A stretch of 64,000 bases of DNA from an uncultured Pelagibacteraceae bacterium (GCA_902612575.1 CACMDZ010000003.1:54610-118609); one strand, 5' to 3'. Shown: positions 26,257 to 35,520, numbered from the stretch's first letter. Translations and numbers: made by a program. The notes: generated by a model not told the origin, from the letters alone.

Positions 26257-28691
26257 TATGCTCTTAATAATTTATTTTCTGTATCATAAGGACTCTCTTC
26301 TAAAATTGTTGCCTCATGCATCTTACCAAGTATATCAATCTTTAGTTTTTGTCCAATATTAGCTAGCTCTGGCTTAACCATTCCTAGTGCGATAGATTTT
26401 CCTAGTCTAAAACCAAAATCACCTCCTGTTGCTCTACCGACAACACTACCATTTTCATAAATAGGGTTATTTCCAAGCACATCTGCATCACTTGTTTCAT
26501 GAACTTCTAAAGTAACAAGTTTGTTATCAAAACCTTTCTCTCTCCATTTATTCAAAGCTTCTAAACCAATAAAACTGCCTTTATTTGGATGGACAAATCT
26601 ATCTAAACCACTTTCATATGGTGAATATTCAATGGATAATTCGGTGCCAACCAATTTATAAGATTTTTCAACTCTTAAACTGTTCATAGCTCTTATACCA
26701 TATGGCTTTAAACCTAAATCTTGTCCTGCATCCATTAACTTATCAAAAATATGGTTTTGATATTCAATAGGATGATGTAGTTCCCAACCTAACTCTCCTA
26801 CAAAATTTACTCTCATTGCATTTACTGGGGCAAATCCTACATCTACTTGTTTTGCACTTAACCATTTAAAATTATCATTTGAAAAATCATCATTAGATAC
26901 TCTTTGCATTAACTCTCTGGCTTTTGGTCCTGATACAACTAGAACACCTTTGCTGTTTGTTAAATTTTCAAATTGAACAGATCCATCTTTTGGCATCCAA
27001 CCTAATATCCAGTCATGATCTAACCTTTGAAATGCTCCAGCAGAAACCAAATAAAAACTACTTTCCGATTCTCTCATTATTGTAAATTCTGAATGAACAC
27101 CACCTTTAGTATTCAATGCATGACATAAATTAATTCTACCTATTTTTTTTGGAAGTTTGTTTGCGACCAACTTATCTAAAAATTCCTCAGCTCCAGGACC
27201 TTTTATTCTACATTTTGCAAATGCTGTCATATCTAGTAGACCAACATTTTCCTTTACATTCTTGCACTCTTTCTCAATAGCTTTGAACCAATTTGATCTT
27301 CTAAAAGACCAATCGTCCTTTTGCTCCATCCCATCAGTTGCAAAAAAATTAGGTCGTTCCCATCCAAACTTTTGACCAAAAACTGCACCAAGATTTTTCA
27401 TTCTGTCATAACAAGGTGCTGTTCTTAATGGTCTTGCAGCTGGTCTTTCTTCATCTGGAAAGTGAGTTATAAATACATGGCTGTAAGCTTCCTCATTTTT
27501 CTCTTTAAGATAAGATTTTGAGCAATAATCACCATATCTTCTTGGCTCAACACCTAACATATCTATTGTTGGCTCTCCATCTACAATCCACTCTGCTAAT
27601 TGCCAACCTGCTCCACCAGCGGCAGTAATTCCAAAGCTGTGACCTTCATTTATCCAAAAATTTTTTAAACCCCATGCTGGTCCAACAATGGGATTTCCAT
27701 CAGGTGTATAACAGATAGCACCGTTGTAAACTTTTTTAACTCCTACTTCTCCAAAAGCAGGGACTCTATGTATTGCACCTTCGATATGTGGTGCAAGTCT
27801 ATCCAAGTCTTCTTGGAATAATTCGTATTCAGACTCTTTGGAAGGACCATCAACATAACATGCTGGAGCTCCATCTTCATAGGGACCTAATATTAAACCA
27901 CCGGCCTCTTCTCTCATATACCATCTACTATCACTATCTCTTAATACTCCCATCTCAGGTAATCCATCTTTTTTTCTTTTTTGAATTTCTGGATGTGGCT
28001 CTGTTACAATATATTGATGTTCAACAGGTATTACCGGAATGTCCAAACCAACCATTTTTCCAGTCTGTCTAGCAAAGTTTCCAGAGCAAGAGATTACATG
28101 TTCGCATTCTATTGACCCTTTATCTGTTTCAACAATCCAACCATCTTTATTTTGTCTCATCGCTAAAACTGTTGTGTTTCTATATATCTCAGCTCCTCTA
28201 TTTCTCGCCCCTGTTGCTAACGCTTGAGTTAGATCCGCAGGTTGAATGTAGCCATCTTCAGGATGTTGTATTGCTCCAACTAGATCATCTGTATGACATA
28301 ACGGCCAAATTTCTTTAACTTGTTCAGGAGTTAAAAATTTAACATCTACTCCGATTGTTTTAGCAACACCCGCATACTGATGGTATTCATCCATCCTGTC
28401 TTTATTGCTTGCTAATCTGATATTTGATACAACACTAAATCCAACATTCTTTCCAGTTTCCTCTTCTAAACTTTTATATAAATTGACTGCATACTTATGA
28501 AGTTGTCCTACTGAATAACTCATATTAAATAATGGAAGAAGTCCCGCAGCATGCCATGTGGAACCTGAAGTTAATTCTTTTCGTTCAACTAATACAACAT
28601 CAGACCAACCTTTTTTTGCTAAATGATAAAGCGCGCTGACACCTACAACGCCTCCCCCAACTACTACGACTTTTGCTTTTGATTTCATCAT
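26256..28691 (-). CDS. FAD/GcvT dimethylglycine or sarcosine dehydrogenase-type protein (paralogue B)
   Basis: The 811-aa protein has [19 protein letters not shown], then [10 protein letters not shown] with the likely covalent-FAD His near residue 47, and [22 protein letters not shown] at the end of the FAD domain (quoted in part). From about residue 430 a GcvT domain follows ([26 protein letters not shown]). It is transcribed directly before etfB, etfA and ETF-QO with single-base overlaps, so ETF is its obvious electron acceptor. Dimethylglycine or sarcosine is the likely substrate; which one cannot be told by eye. Confidence 0.92.
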   Translation of the reverse strand: MMKSKAKVVVVGGGVVGVSALYHLAKKGWSDVVLVERKELTSGSTWHAAGLLPLFNMSYSVGQLHKYAVNLYKSLEEETGKNVGFSVVSNIRLASNKDRMDEYHQYAGVAKTIGVDVKFLTPEQVKEIWPLCHTDDLVGAIQHPEDGYIQPADLTQALATGARNRGAEIYRNTTVLAMRQNKDGWIVETDKGSIECEHVISCSGNFARQTGKMVGLDIPVIPVEHQYIVTEPHPEIQKRKKDGLPEMGVLRDSDSRWYMREEAGGLILGPYEDGAPACYVDGPSKESEYELFQEDLDRLAPHIEGAIHRVPAFGEVGVKKVYNGAICYTPDGNPIVGPAWGLKNFWINEGHSFGITAAGGAGWQLAEWIVDGEPTIDMLGVEPRRYGDYCSKSYLKEKNEEAYSHVFITHFPDEERPAARPLRTAPCYDRMKNLGAVFGQKFGWERPNFFATDGMEQKDDWSFRRSNWFKAIEKECKNVKENVGLLDMTAFAKCRIKGPGAEEFLDKLVANKLPKKIGRINLCHALNTKGGVHSEFTIMRESESSFYLVSAGAFQRLDHDWILGWMPKDGSVQFENLTNSKGVLVVSGPKARELMQRVSNDDFSNDNFKWLSAKQVDVGFAPVNAMRVNFVGELGWELHHPIEYQNHIFDKLMDAGQDLGLKPYGIRAMNSLRVEKSYKLVGTELSIEYSPYESGLDRFVHPNKGSFIGLEALNKWREKGFDNKLVTLEVHETSDADVLGNNPIYENGSVVGRATGGDFGFRLGKSIALGMVKPELANIGQKLKIDILGKMHEATILEESPYDTENKLLRA

Positions 28692-28731
28692 GCGATTTTT
28701 ACCTAATTTTTCTTATAAACAAAACATAATT

Positions 28732-28947
28732 CTAATAGTCATAATCGTCATCATCGTCATCTCTCCATCCCATTTGATACATCAGATAAGCTGCAGTTAT
28801 TACACTAATGACACCTGCAACCATACCAAAATTTACCCCCATCTCTTGTCCAAAATAGTACCATCCAATTTGGGTCGCTCCAATCGGCGGGATGCAAAGA
28901 ATAGCCATTAATATTGCAATTCTAACTGGAAAACTTGGTTTTTTCAT
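28732..28947 (-). CDS. Small membrane protein with acidic tail (71 aa)
   Basis: The track start at 29001 extends into the upstream gene. ATG 28947 overlaps the DUF4864 stop by one base (TAATG), so I use that (MKKPSFPVRIA). Two membrane helices span about residues 8-25 and 38-56, followed by WRDDDDDDYDY, a strongly acidic C-terminus. I recognise no family. It sits between DUF4864 and the paralogue-B dehydrogenase. The acidic tail may contact a partner at the cytoplasmic face, which is speculative. Confidence 0.65.
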   Translation of the reverse strand: MKKPSFPVRIAILMAILCIPPIGATQIGWYYFGQEMGVNFGMVAGVISVITAAYLMYQMGWRDDDDDDYDY

Positions 28948-29429
28948 TAGATAGATGAACCCATCGGCATAGGTTGAGATACTGCTGTGGTCAACCAGCA
29001 ATTTTTTAAAAATCCATCGAGCTCATATTTTTCAACTTGCCATTTAAATTTATAATACTTTTTGTCTTTGTCCATAATTGTCACTTCAAAAGTCGATACG
29101 CCCTTTGATTTATATACCTCTACAATTTCATAATTCTCGTGATTTAAAAGCATTGAGTAGGAATCTGTTTTGATCATATTTTTAAATCTCTCAATAGGTC
29201 CTGTTACTCTCTGATTATTTGGGTGCGCAAAAAACCATGTTTGAATTATCCCATGATCTTTACTGGGAGTATCATTTTTCATCAAAGCATTAAGTTGAAT
29301 TTCAATTACTTCTCTAGGTTTAATATTTGGATTTGGTTTTTTTATTTCAGCTTTTAATTCATTTGTAGAAAAAATTAAAAATATAAATACAAAAAAAATT
29401 CTATAAATGTCTGGCTGTATTTTTAACAT
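28947..29429 (-). CDS. DUF4864 family protein, probably exported
   Basis: The track start at 29510 overlaps the preceding gene by 110 bp. ATG 29429 (MLKIQPDIYR) leaves a 29-bp overlap and gives a signal-like hydrophobic segment FFVFIFLIFS. The remainder (about residues 35-160) has IEIQLNALMKNDTP, IIQTWFFAHPNNQRVTGP and NHENYEIVE, which match DUF4864. Its function is unknown, though the fold resembles NTF2-like domains. It is coupled to the small membrane protein. Confidence 0.75.
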   Translation of the reverse strand: MLKIQPDIYRIFFVFIFLIFSTNELKAEIKKPNPNIKPREVIEIQLNALMKNDTPSKDHGIIQTWFFAHPNNQRVTGPIERFKNMIKTDSYSMLLNHENYEIVEVYKSKGVSTFEVTIMDKDKKYYKFKWQVEKYELDGFLKNCWLTTAVSQPMPMGSSI

Positions 29430-29970
29430 CTTCCAAAAACTCAATTCTTTTTTCATTTGATACAAATGGTACAGCAAAATATCGTTTATAGGTAATGTCA
29501 TAAATACCACACTTATTAAAAATACCTTTTTTAATTCTTCTAAGGGGTAAATTTAAAAAAAAATCTGAAATTGAGAATCTAGGTGAACCATATGTGCAAA
29601 AAATCAAAGCTTTTTTGCTTTTTAGTTTACCAACAGCATATCCATAATTACCGAAAAGTTTCTTAAATGAAAAAGCCCAAGGTGGCGCTAAAACCTTATC
29701 GATCCAACCTTCTACAATAGCAGGCATTCTATAATTCCATATAGGAGCAACTAGCACAATTAAATCAGAATCATCAATTTTTCTTCTGTGATCCAAAACA
29801 ATATCATCAGCATTTTCTCCAGCATATACTGGATCAAATTTTTCTTTATATAAATCTACACATTCAACTAAATGACCATTTTCTGTAGCAGATTTTATGA
29901 AATTATCTTTTATAGCAAAATTAAAAGATTTATCGTTGTAATGCCCATATACCAAAAATACTTTTTTCAT
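29401..29970 (-). CDS. Flavodoxin-fold NAD(P)H oxidoreductase (quinone reductase/MdaB-like)
   Basis: The 189-aa protein has MKKVFLVYGHYNDKSFNFAI at the flavin phosphate loop. LIVLVAPIWNYRMPAIVEGWIDKVL near residue 72 (quoted in part, PIWNYRMPA) is the flavin/quinone loop of the NQO1/MdaB/KefF family. Such enzymes reduce quinones or related electrophiles with NAD(P)H and FMN/FAD. The start shares a base with the CoA-binding gene. No partner or substrate can be assigned. Confidence 0.88.
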   Translation of the reverse strand: MKKVFLVYGHYNDKSFNFAIKDNFIKSATENGHLVECVDLYKEKFDPVYAGENADDIVLDHRRKIDDSDLIVLVAPIWNYRMPAIVEGWIDKVLAPPWAFSFKKLFGNYGYAVGKLKSKKALIFCTYGSPRFSISDFFLNLPLRRIKKGIFNKCGIYDITYKRYFAVPFVSNEKRIEFLEDVKNTARHL

Positions 29971-30437
29971 TAATCTTTAAGCACTGGAAAAACTGGATTG
30001 GATTTTTGAAAAAGTTTTTGATACTCCTGTTTAATACATCTATTGGAAATAAATTGGATATTCTCTTTATCTGCTAAAACTTTTGCCTCATCACTGTGAA
30101 TTCCGTATTGTAACCATAAAACTTTTGTTCCTTTTTTAATTGCTTCTTTCGCAATTCCTTCAGCCTCTTTTGAGGGTCTAAAAACATCAACTATATCTAT
30201 TTCTTCCTTTATCTTATCTAAACTTTCGATCATCTGTTCCCCATTTACAATCTCACCAACTGCAAAAGGGTTAACAGGAATAACTTTATAACCAAAATTT
30301 TGCATATATTTCATAACAACATTTGCTGGTTTTCTCTTAAGATTTTTTCTATCTTCTCCTTTTTTTTCAGAGCTCACTCCAATCATAGCTATAGTTTTTG
30401 ATTTTCTTAAAATAGATTTAATTTCATTATCGTTCAT
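29970..30437 (-). CDS. CoA-binding domain protein (YccU-like)
   Basis: The 155-aa single-domain protein has IAMIGVSSEKKGEDRKNLKR and FGYKVIPVNP, the Rossmann-type CoA-binding domain also found in succinyl-CoA synthetase alpha. EEIDIVDVFRPSKEA and KVLWLQYGIHSDEA follow. Standalone members bind CoA, but a physiological role is not established. It is co-oriented with the ECH-like gene 21 bp upstream. Confidence 0.9.
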   Translation of the reverse strand: MNDNEIKSILRKSKTIAMIGVSSEKKGEDRKNLKRKPANVVMKYMQNFGYKVIPVNPFAVGEIVNGEQMIESLDKIKEEIDIVDVFRPSKEAEGIAKEAIKKGTKVLWLQYGIHSDEAKVLADKENIQFISNRCIKQEYQKLFQKSNPVFPVLKD

Positions 30438-30458
30438 TATTTTCTTTCTGAATAACTA

Positions 30459-31232
30459 TTATTTATTTTTCCAACTAGGTTTTCTTTTTTGTAAAAAAGC
30501 TGATATTCCCTCTTTTGCATCTTGCGAAGCCATATTTACAGTCATCATTTTACTTGTAAACTTATAAGCATCTCCTAGTGGCATCTCTAATTGTTTATAA
30601 AATGCTTGTTTTCCAATTTTAATTGTTAAATTTGATTTAGAAGAAATTTTTTTTGCAATTTTTAAAACTTCTGCATTTAGTTTTTTGTTTGAAAAACAAT
30701 CATTAATCAAACCAATTTCCTTAGCGTATTTTGCATTTATTGGATCTCCAGTCAGAAGCATCTTCATCATGATTTTTCTAGTTACTTTTCTACTTACAGC
30801 AACCATCGGAGTACTGCAGAAAAGTCCAATATTTACTCCTGGTGTTGCAAAAGTGGCATTTGTTGTACTGTAAGCCAGGTCACAACTTGCAGCTAACTGA
30901 CATCCAGCTGCATAAGCTGCACCATGCACTTTTGCAATAACAGGCTTCTTTCCTTCAACAATTTTCATCATTAATTTTGAGCAAAGATTAAATAATTTTA
31001 AGTGATTTGATCTATTTTTAATTCCACCAACCTCTTTAAGATTATGACCAGCACTGAATCCTTTACCTGATCCCTCTAATATTATTACTCTTGTATTATC
31101 ATCCTTATCTAATTGAGTAAAAGTATTCAAAAGATCTCTTAAAGTTTTAAATGACAGTGAATTATAAGTTTTAGGATCATTAATTATTACATTCGTAATT
31201 CCATTTCCTAATTTTTTTGTTTTTACATTCAT
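30459..31232 (-). CDS. Enoyl-CoA hydratase/isomerase family protein (ECHDC3-like)
   Basis: The 257-aa crotonase-fold protein has GKGFSAGHNLKE (oxyanion hole strand) and AAGCQLAASCDLAYSTTNATF near residue 115. It then has PGVNIGLFCSTPMVAVSR. In classical enoyl-CoA hydratase, Glu residues stand in the GCELA and PE positions. Here they are Gln and Gly, so ordinary hydration is doubtful. It resembles the ECHDC3 branch, of poorly known function. An acyl-CoA ligand is still likely. Confidence 0.88.
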   Translation of the reverse strand: MNVKTKKLGNGITNVIINDPKTYNSLSFKTLRDLLNTFTQLDKDDNTRVIILEGSGKGFSAGHNLKEVGGIKNRSNHLKLFNLCSKLMMKIVEGKKPVIAKVHGAAYAAGCQLAASCDLAYSTTNATFATPGVNIGLFCSTPMVAVSRKVTRKIMMKMLLTGDPINAKYAKEIGLINDCFSNKKLNAEVLKIAKKISSKSNLTIKIGKQAFYKQLEMPLGDAYKFTSKMMTVNMASQDAKEGISAFLQKRKPSWKNK

Positions 31233-31239
31233 ATTGAAG

Positions 31240-31614
31240 TTATTTTAACTCACCATCTTCACGCATTTTAGCTCTAATTTTTGTAGCAGAAATTTTTTGT
31301 ATTTCTTCAGATAATACTATCTCCTCAATTTTGTAACCAACTCCTCTCCCGTAACAAATATTTGTAATATTTGGCACCATCATTATTTTAAATCTTCCTT
31401 CAAATTCAGGATTTAATTTATTTTCAATATTTTTTTTTACTGTTTCAAAGTCAAATGGATTGTCATCAACTCCTTGAACGTCTCTTATTTGAATACACAC
31501 TTGACCGGTCTTTTTGATGATCTCTTTAAATAAAGTATAGTGACCCTCATGAAATGGCTGCCATCTTCCAAGCATTTGTGCTGTTGGTTTTTTATTATCC
31601 CATTCATAACTCAT
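31240..31614 (-). CDS. Small cytidylyl-/adenylyltransferase (HxGH nucleotidyltransferase)
   Basis: The 124-aa protein has MLGRWQPFHEGHYTLFKEII with the HxGH motif and ISATKIRAKM with the second nucleotide-binding motif (ISxTxIR). This is the minimal nucleotidyltransferase fold that transfers AMP or CMP to a phosphorylated acceptor. It is one base from the APS-kinase-like gene (TAATG-type overlap at 31614), so the pair very likely works together. NadR-like NMN chemistry, sulfate activation or CDP-alcohol formation are all possible and not distinguishable here. Confidence 0.85.
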   Translation of the reverse strand: MSYEWDNKKPTAQMLGRWQPFHEGHYTLFKEIIKKTGQVCIQIRDVQGVDDNPFDFETVKKNIENKLNPEFEGRFKIMMVPNITNICYGRGVGYKIEEIVLSEEIQKISATKIRAKMREDGELK

Positions 31615-32021
31615 TATGATATCTCCTTTATTATTTTATCCGCCCAAAACTTAGCATCTTGAGTAGTTACATGAAAATCATATTTTTCTGGTTTGACAAA
31701 CATTTGATTAGTATCGTCAAACCTTCCTTCTTTAATCGTGTCTACCCAAATAACAAAATCTGCAGGGAATAAACTTCTTGCTTCTGGAGTTGGGCAAATA
31801 AAGTCTGCCACAACATAATTTCCTTGATTTTTCAGCTTTAAAGCAAAGTCTGCCATTCTTTTAGCTTGTCTTTTTCTACCCTCCTCAGAAAAATCCCAAT
31901 CATTTGCTTCTTTTCTAACTTCGTCAGCATTTAATCTTTTTGCATTAAGTTTTGGAGCAAGTTCTTCTGCCAATGTTGTTTTGCCAGCCCCGGGCAAACC
32001 CATAATTAAAACTATTTTCAT
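31614..32021 (-). CDS. P-loop kinase, adenylyl-sulfate-kinase-like
   Basis: The 135-aa protein has MGLPGAGKTTLAEEL (Walker A), RLNADEVRKEANDWDFSEEGR and VVADFICPTPEARSLF. The last two correspond to the D-x-D-x-(V)R and (I)SP-x-x-x-R motifs of APS kinases. It is shorter than true CysC (about 200 aa) and lacks clear C-terminal lid residues, so the acceptor may not be APS. It overlaps its neighbours by single bases, coupling it to the nucleotidyltransferase and the DddP-like gene. Confidence 0.82.
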   Translation of the reverse strand: MKIVLIMGLPGAGKTTLAEELAPKLNAKRLNADEVRKEANDWDFSEEGRKRQAKRMADFALKLKNQGNYVVADFICPTPEARSLFPADFVIWVDTIKEGRFDDTNQMFVKPEKYDFHVTTQDAKFWADKIIKEIS

Positions 32022-33256
32022 TAAATTTGTTCTAAAGGATGATGAGACATTAATTCTAATCCATTTTCGCCAACTAAATATTGTTGTTCTAATTTCACTC
32101 CCTCATGACCTCCAACTTCGCCGATATAACTTTCTAGGGTAATTGTCATATTTTTTTGAAATATACCGCTTCTTTCTCCACCATCAGTCGGATATCTAAT
32201 TGCTGGCCACTCATCACATAAACCTATTCCATGAAGCATGACTGAATATCTATTTCCGTAATATTTTTCAGGAAGTATCCATGCCTTTTCAGTAAATTCT
32301 CTAAATGATACTCCATCTTTAATTAATCTTGAATTATAGTCAATCTGCTCAACTGCTGTTGAATAAATTTTTTTTTGATGTTCATTAAATTTATTTCCAC
32401 AAACAAAAGCTCTAGAAATATCTGCACAATATCCATAAGGGCCTACCATATCTGTATCAAAGGATACGATCTCACCATCTTGAATAATCTTATTACTACT
32501 TTCTTGCATCCAAGGATTGGTTCTAGAGCCTGAAGATAATATTCTACACTCTATCCACTCTCCACCATTTTCAATGTTCGTTTTATGTAAAATCGACCAT
32601 AACTCATCTTCAGTAATTCCTGATTTCAAATAATCTCTCATTTTAATTATTCCAATATCAGCAACATCTAAAGCTGCTCGCATGCATTTAATTTCTTCAG
32701 ACGATTTAATAACTCTAGCCTGTTCAAGTATTTTTTTCGCTTCTAAAACTTGAATTCCTTTTTTATTAAGCTCATTTACGGCTGGACCATTGATTACATC
32801 AATTGCGATTTTTTTACTTTTAAAATAAGAGTTAGATAAATCATTTACTTCATTGACCCATTTTTTAAGTTGCAACTCTGATTGGTCACCATTGCTAAAA
32901 TAATCCCAAGTAATTGCTGGTCTTATTTCATCTATTAAATTGAGACCTTTAGATAATATTTCACAGTTAAAATATTCATATAATATTGTTGGACCATCAA
33001 CAGAGATAAAACAATATCTTGTAAGATTATGCATATTATAAACACTCATATTCACAGTATCTAATGCATACCTTACATTTACTGGATCAAATAAAATACA
33101 TGCCTCTATATTATTTTTCTTTAATTCATTTCTTAATCTGTCAAGTCTATAAGATCTAAGTTCGTCAAAATCTATTTCATCTTCTCTTAATCTTTTTTTT
33201 GAAATATATTTCTTAATTGGTTGGTTTTCTGAAAGAATTTTTCTGTTAAACTTCAT
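32021..33256 (-). CDS. dddP: DddP-like M24-family enzyme, candidate DMSP lyase
   Basis: The 411-aa protein has the creatinase/aminopeptidase P (M24) fold. Metal-ligand candidates are D267, D269, D279, H342, E375 and E390. Their spacing copies the published DddP iron site (295, 297, 307, 371, 406, 421). HGIGLCDEW gives D348 at H+6 and Y337 lies at H-5, matching DddP's catalytic Asp and substrate-site Tyr. GGEWIECRILSSGSRTNPW is also close to DddP as I remember it. DddP cleaves DMSP to DMS and acrylate. A related non-lyase M24 protein remains possible. Confidence 0.8.
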   Translation of the reverse strand: MKFNRKILSENQPIKKYISKKRLREDEIDFDELRSYRLDRLRNELKKNNIEACILFDPVNVRYALDTVNMSVYNMHNLTRYCFISVDGPTILYEYFNCEILSKGLNLIDEIRPAITWDYFSNGDQSELQLKKWVNEVNDLSNSYFKSKKIAIDVINGPAVNELNKKGIQVLEAKKILEQARVIKSSEEIKCMRAALDVADIGIIKMRDYLKSGITEDELWSILHKTNIENGGEWIECRILSSGSRTNPWMQESSNKIIQDGEIVSFDTDMVGPYGYCADISRAFVCGNKFNEHQKKIYSTAVEQIDYNSRLIKDGVSFREFTEKAWILPEKYYGNRYSVMLHGIGLCDEWPAIRYPTDGGERSGIFQKNMTITLESYIGEVGGHEGVKLEQQYLVGENGLELMSHHPLEQI

Positions 33257-33258
33257 CT

Positions 33259-33699
33259 CTATAACATCTGTACACCAACTCCTGTTTTTGGATAGGTGTA
33301 TAAATTATAATTTGCACAAAGCTCATCTCCTGGTTTCAAATCTTTTATTGAAACCATAAAAAAATATTTTGCGTCTGGTTTCTCTCTTAAATTATAATAC
33401 ATGTTTTCTAAATTATCATCATTTTCGTTAAATTTTTTTGCTTTTGCGGTAGGATCAATTGGATCACCAAATTTTAATGTAGGTAAAATATTTGATACCA
33501 TTCTTTGAACTGTAGGATTGTCAGAATGATTATAAAAACCACCTAATGGAGTTCTTATATATTTATTTTCAAACTGCTCATCTCTTATGTGAGTAATTCC
33601 GATAAAAGTATTAGCTTTAATTTCTTTGGTTGCGAATAATCCCAAACCTTCGATTGGTGAACTTTTTATTGTTAATGCATCTGGTAAAGGTCTGTACAT
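33259..33699 (-). CDS. SET-domain protein
   Basis: The track start at 33738 is a GTG inside the Rieske gene. ATG 33699 (MYRPLPDALTIK) follows that gene's stop by 14 bp and is preferred, giving 146 aa. The SET fold is indicated by EGLGLFATKEIKANTFIG, GGFYNHSDNPT (the NHS motif for SAM and lysine) and ELCANYNLYTY (catalytic Tyr region). Eukaryotic SETs methylate lysines. Bacterial ones are sparsely studied. It lies between the Rieske oxygenase and DddP-like genes with 2-14 bp gaps. No target is evident. Confidence 0.85.
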   Translation of the reverse strand: MYRPLPDALTIKSSPIEGLGLFATKEIKANTFIGITHIRDEQFENKYIRTPLGGFYNHSDNPTVQRMVSNILPTLKFGDPIDPTAKAKKFNENDDNLENMYYNLREKPDAKYFFMVSIKDLKPGDELCANYNLYTYPKTGVGVQML

Positions 33700-33713
33700 A
33701 TATTTCGCAATTT

Positions 33714-34889
33714 CTACACAATGTGAGTTGCCACCCACTTGTGAAATTGATGTGTTGGATTATCCATATCAGGAGAAAAATTTCCACCATTATATGCATG
33801 TGAGTTGCGGCCTAATTGCATTCTTTGAATTATACCAACATCTTCTTTTTGAATATCTTCCCACAATTTATGATTTTGTTTTCTTAATGATTTAAATTCT
33901 AATGATTTTGCGGCTTTTTCACCTACATAATATATTTCCATATGCTCTAAAGTTTTTTTATGACTAATGGGTTCTAACCAATATGCGTAGAAATGATCTT
34001 TATGTATACCTAACATAACATTGGGAAACAAAGCTACATACTCTGCAATATTTTCTTTTTCTTTGGGCCAGTTAGGAAAGCAAGGAAATTTTTTCTTACC
34101 TTTAAATTTTGGATTGTAAACAACTGTGCCTTGGCCTGCAAAGCGGTTTGGTAATCCTTGAATATGATAGTGATCTTCAATTTTTGAATAAGAATTTAAA
34201 CCTGGATGAACCCATGGCAAATGATAACTTTCACAATAATTTTCAATTGCAAATTTCCAATTACATTTTGCATTTATTTTAAAATAACCAAAATCATTTG
34301 CATGATTAATTAATTTTCTATCTTTTTTTTTCCAAAATTTAGCCCACCTATCACTTAAGGGTTTAATATATTTTTCAAATGGAATTTCGTTGTTACTAAT
34401 ATTAATAAAAATTAAATCTAACCAAACACATGATCTTATTTCTTTTAAATTGTTTTTATTTTTTTTAAATTTTGGGCTACTATGTTGGTTCATCCCACCT
34501 ATATGAGGTGTTGCAATTAGCTTTCCATCTGATGTGTATGACCATGAATGATAAGGACATCTGATAACATTTCTAATATTGCCTTTTTTGTTTACTAGCT
34601 TTACTCCTCTATGACTACAGACGTTATGAAAAACTTTTATCTGATCATTTTTATTCCTTACTAAAAATAATGGCAGTCCTAACAAGTTAAATGGTTTTAC
34701 ATCGCCGATATTTGGCAAAGAACTTGCTACTCCTATTACAGTCCATTTATTTTCAAATATTTTCTCTCTTTCTATTAAAGTATAATCTTTACTTGTATAA
34801 CATTCGTTGGGGAGTCCATGTGCTTTTGAAATTGGTTTCTTAACTATATCTAATTTTTTTTTATCTATAATTTTATAAATTGCTGACAT
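33714..34889 (-). CDS. Rieske-type mononuclear iron oxygenase, alpha subunit
   Basis: The 391-aa protein has the Rieske site CSHRGVKLV (C-x-H) and CPYHSWSY (C-x2-H) near residues 90-112. The mononuclear iron site is near 215 in ENYCESYHLPWVHPGL, with two His. Family members of this size attack aromatic rings or N-methyl groups (glycine betaine GbcA, choline, stachydrine, carnitine). With bhmT, a dimethylglycine dehydrogenase and a methyltransferase just upstream, an N-methyl osmolyte substrate is plausible but inferred. No reductase component is visible adjacent to it. Confidence 0.88.
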   Translation of the reverse strand: MSAIYKIIDKKKLDIVKKPISKAHGLPNECYTSKDYTLIEREKIFENKWTVIGVASSLPNIGDVKPFNLLGLPLFLVRNKNDQIKVFHNVCSHRGVKLVNKKGNIRNVIRCPYHSWSYTSDGKLIATPHIGGMNQHSSPKFKKNKNNLKEIRSCVWLDLIFINISNNEIPFEKYIKPLSDRWAKFWKKKDRKLINHANDFGYFKINAKCNWKFAIENYCESYHLPWVHPGLNSYSKIEDHYHIQGLPNRFAGQGTVVYNPKFKGKKKFPCFPNWPKEKENIAEYVALFPNVMLGIHKDHFYAYWLEPISHKKTLEHMEIYYVGEKAAKSLEFKSLRKQNHKLWEDIQKEDVGIIQRMQLGRNSHAYNGGNFSPDMDNPTHQFHKWVATHIV

Positions 34890-34890
34890 T

Positions 34891-35520
34891 TTATTTTGTC
34901 ACTTCATATAGACCAAGCCATGCATTTACATCTTTACTAGCAATATAATCAGATTTAAAAAACTCTATTTCTTTCCATTTATTTTCATTTTTTAATTGTT
35001 TGATTTTTTTATCAAATCCATATTCCTCATATATTCCCTCGTTAATAGTGAAACAAATTAGACCTTTATTTTTAGTAATTCTAATAAACTCATCTAATGC
35101 AGGTGGTTTTACATGTCCAAAAGTAAATGTGCCCACACACATTAAAGCATCATATTGATCATCCTTTTCCTTGATTGGTTTATTTAAATCTACTTTATCT
35201 AATTTTTTATAAATGTTATTTGGAACCAAATCTAAAAGTTTTTGGGATAGATCGGCACCAAAAAAATTAGTGAAACCATACTTTTTCAATTCTACACCAA
35301 CCAATCCAGTTCCACATCCAGCATCATAAATATTAATATCTTTTTCTTTTTGATGTTTATTGAAAACTTCTGCTGTTTCCTTTGGGCCAGTATAATTCCA
35401 TTCAACCATATCTTTATCATATTTATTATCCAAACCCCATTCGTCATAAAAATCCATCACCTCTTTTGTTTCTTTTAGTTTATAAATTGGAACTTTGTTA
35501 CCTACATCTTTTTGGGCCAT
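34891..35520 (-). CDS. SAM-dependent methyltransferase, class I
   Basis: The 209-aa protein has the Rossmann motif INIYDAGCGTGLVGVEL near residue 62, FGADLSQKLLDL (acidic residue for SAM ribose), and YDALMCVGTFTFGHV. It resembles the Williams-Beuren/methyltransferase-25 group. Acceptor unknown. It is translationally coupled to the dehydrogenase upstream (shared base at 35520) and one base from the Rieske gene, so it acts in the same pathway or regulates it. Confidence 0.88.
   Translation of the reverse strand: MAQKDVGNKVPIYKLKETKEVMDFYDEWGLDNKYDKDMVEWNYTGPKETAEVFNKHQKEKDINIYDAGCGTGLVGVELKKYGFTNFFGADLSQKLLDLVPNNIYKKLDKVDLNKPIKEKDDQYDALMCVGTFTFGHVKPPALDEFIRITKNKGLICFTINEGIYEEYGFDKKIKQLKNENKWKEIEFFKSDYIASKDVNAWLGLYEVTK

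Noticed and set aside
28948-29001. N-terminal extension of the small acidic-tail membrane protein
   Set aside because: It overlaps the DUF4864 coding end in another frame; ATG 28947 with a TAATG junction is more consistent with neighbouring genes.
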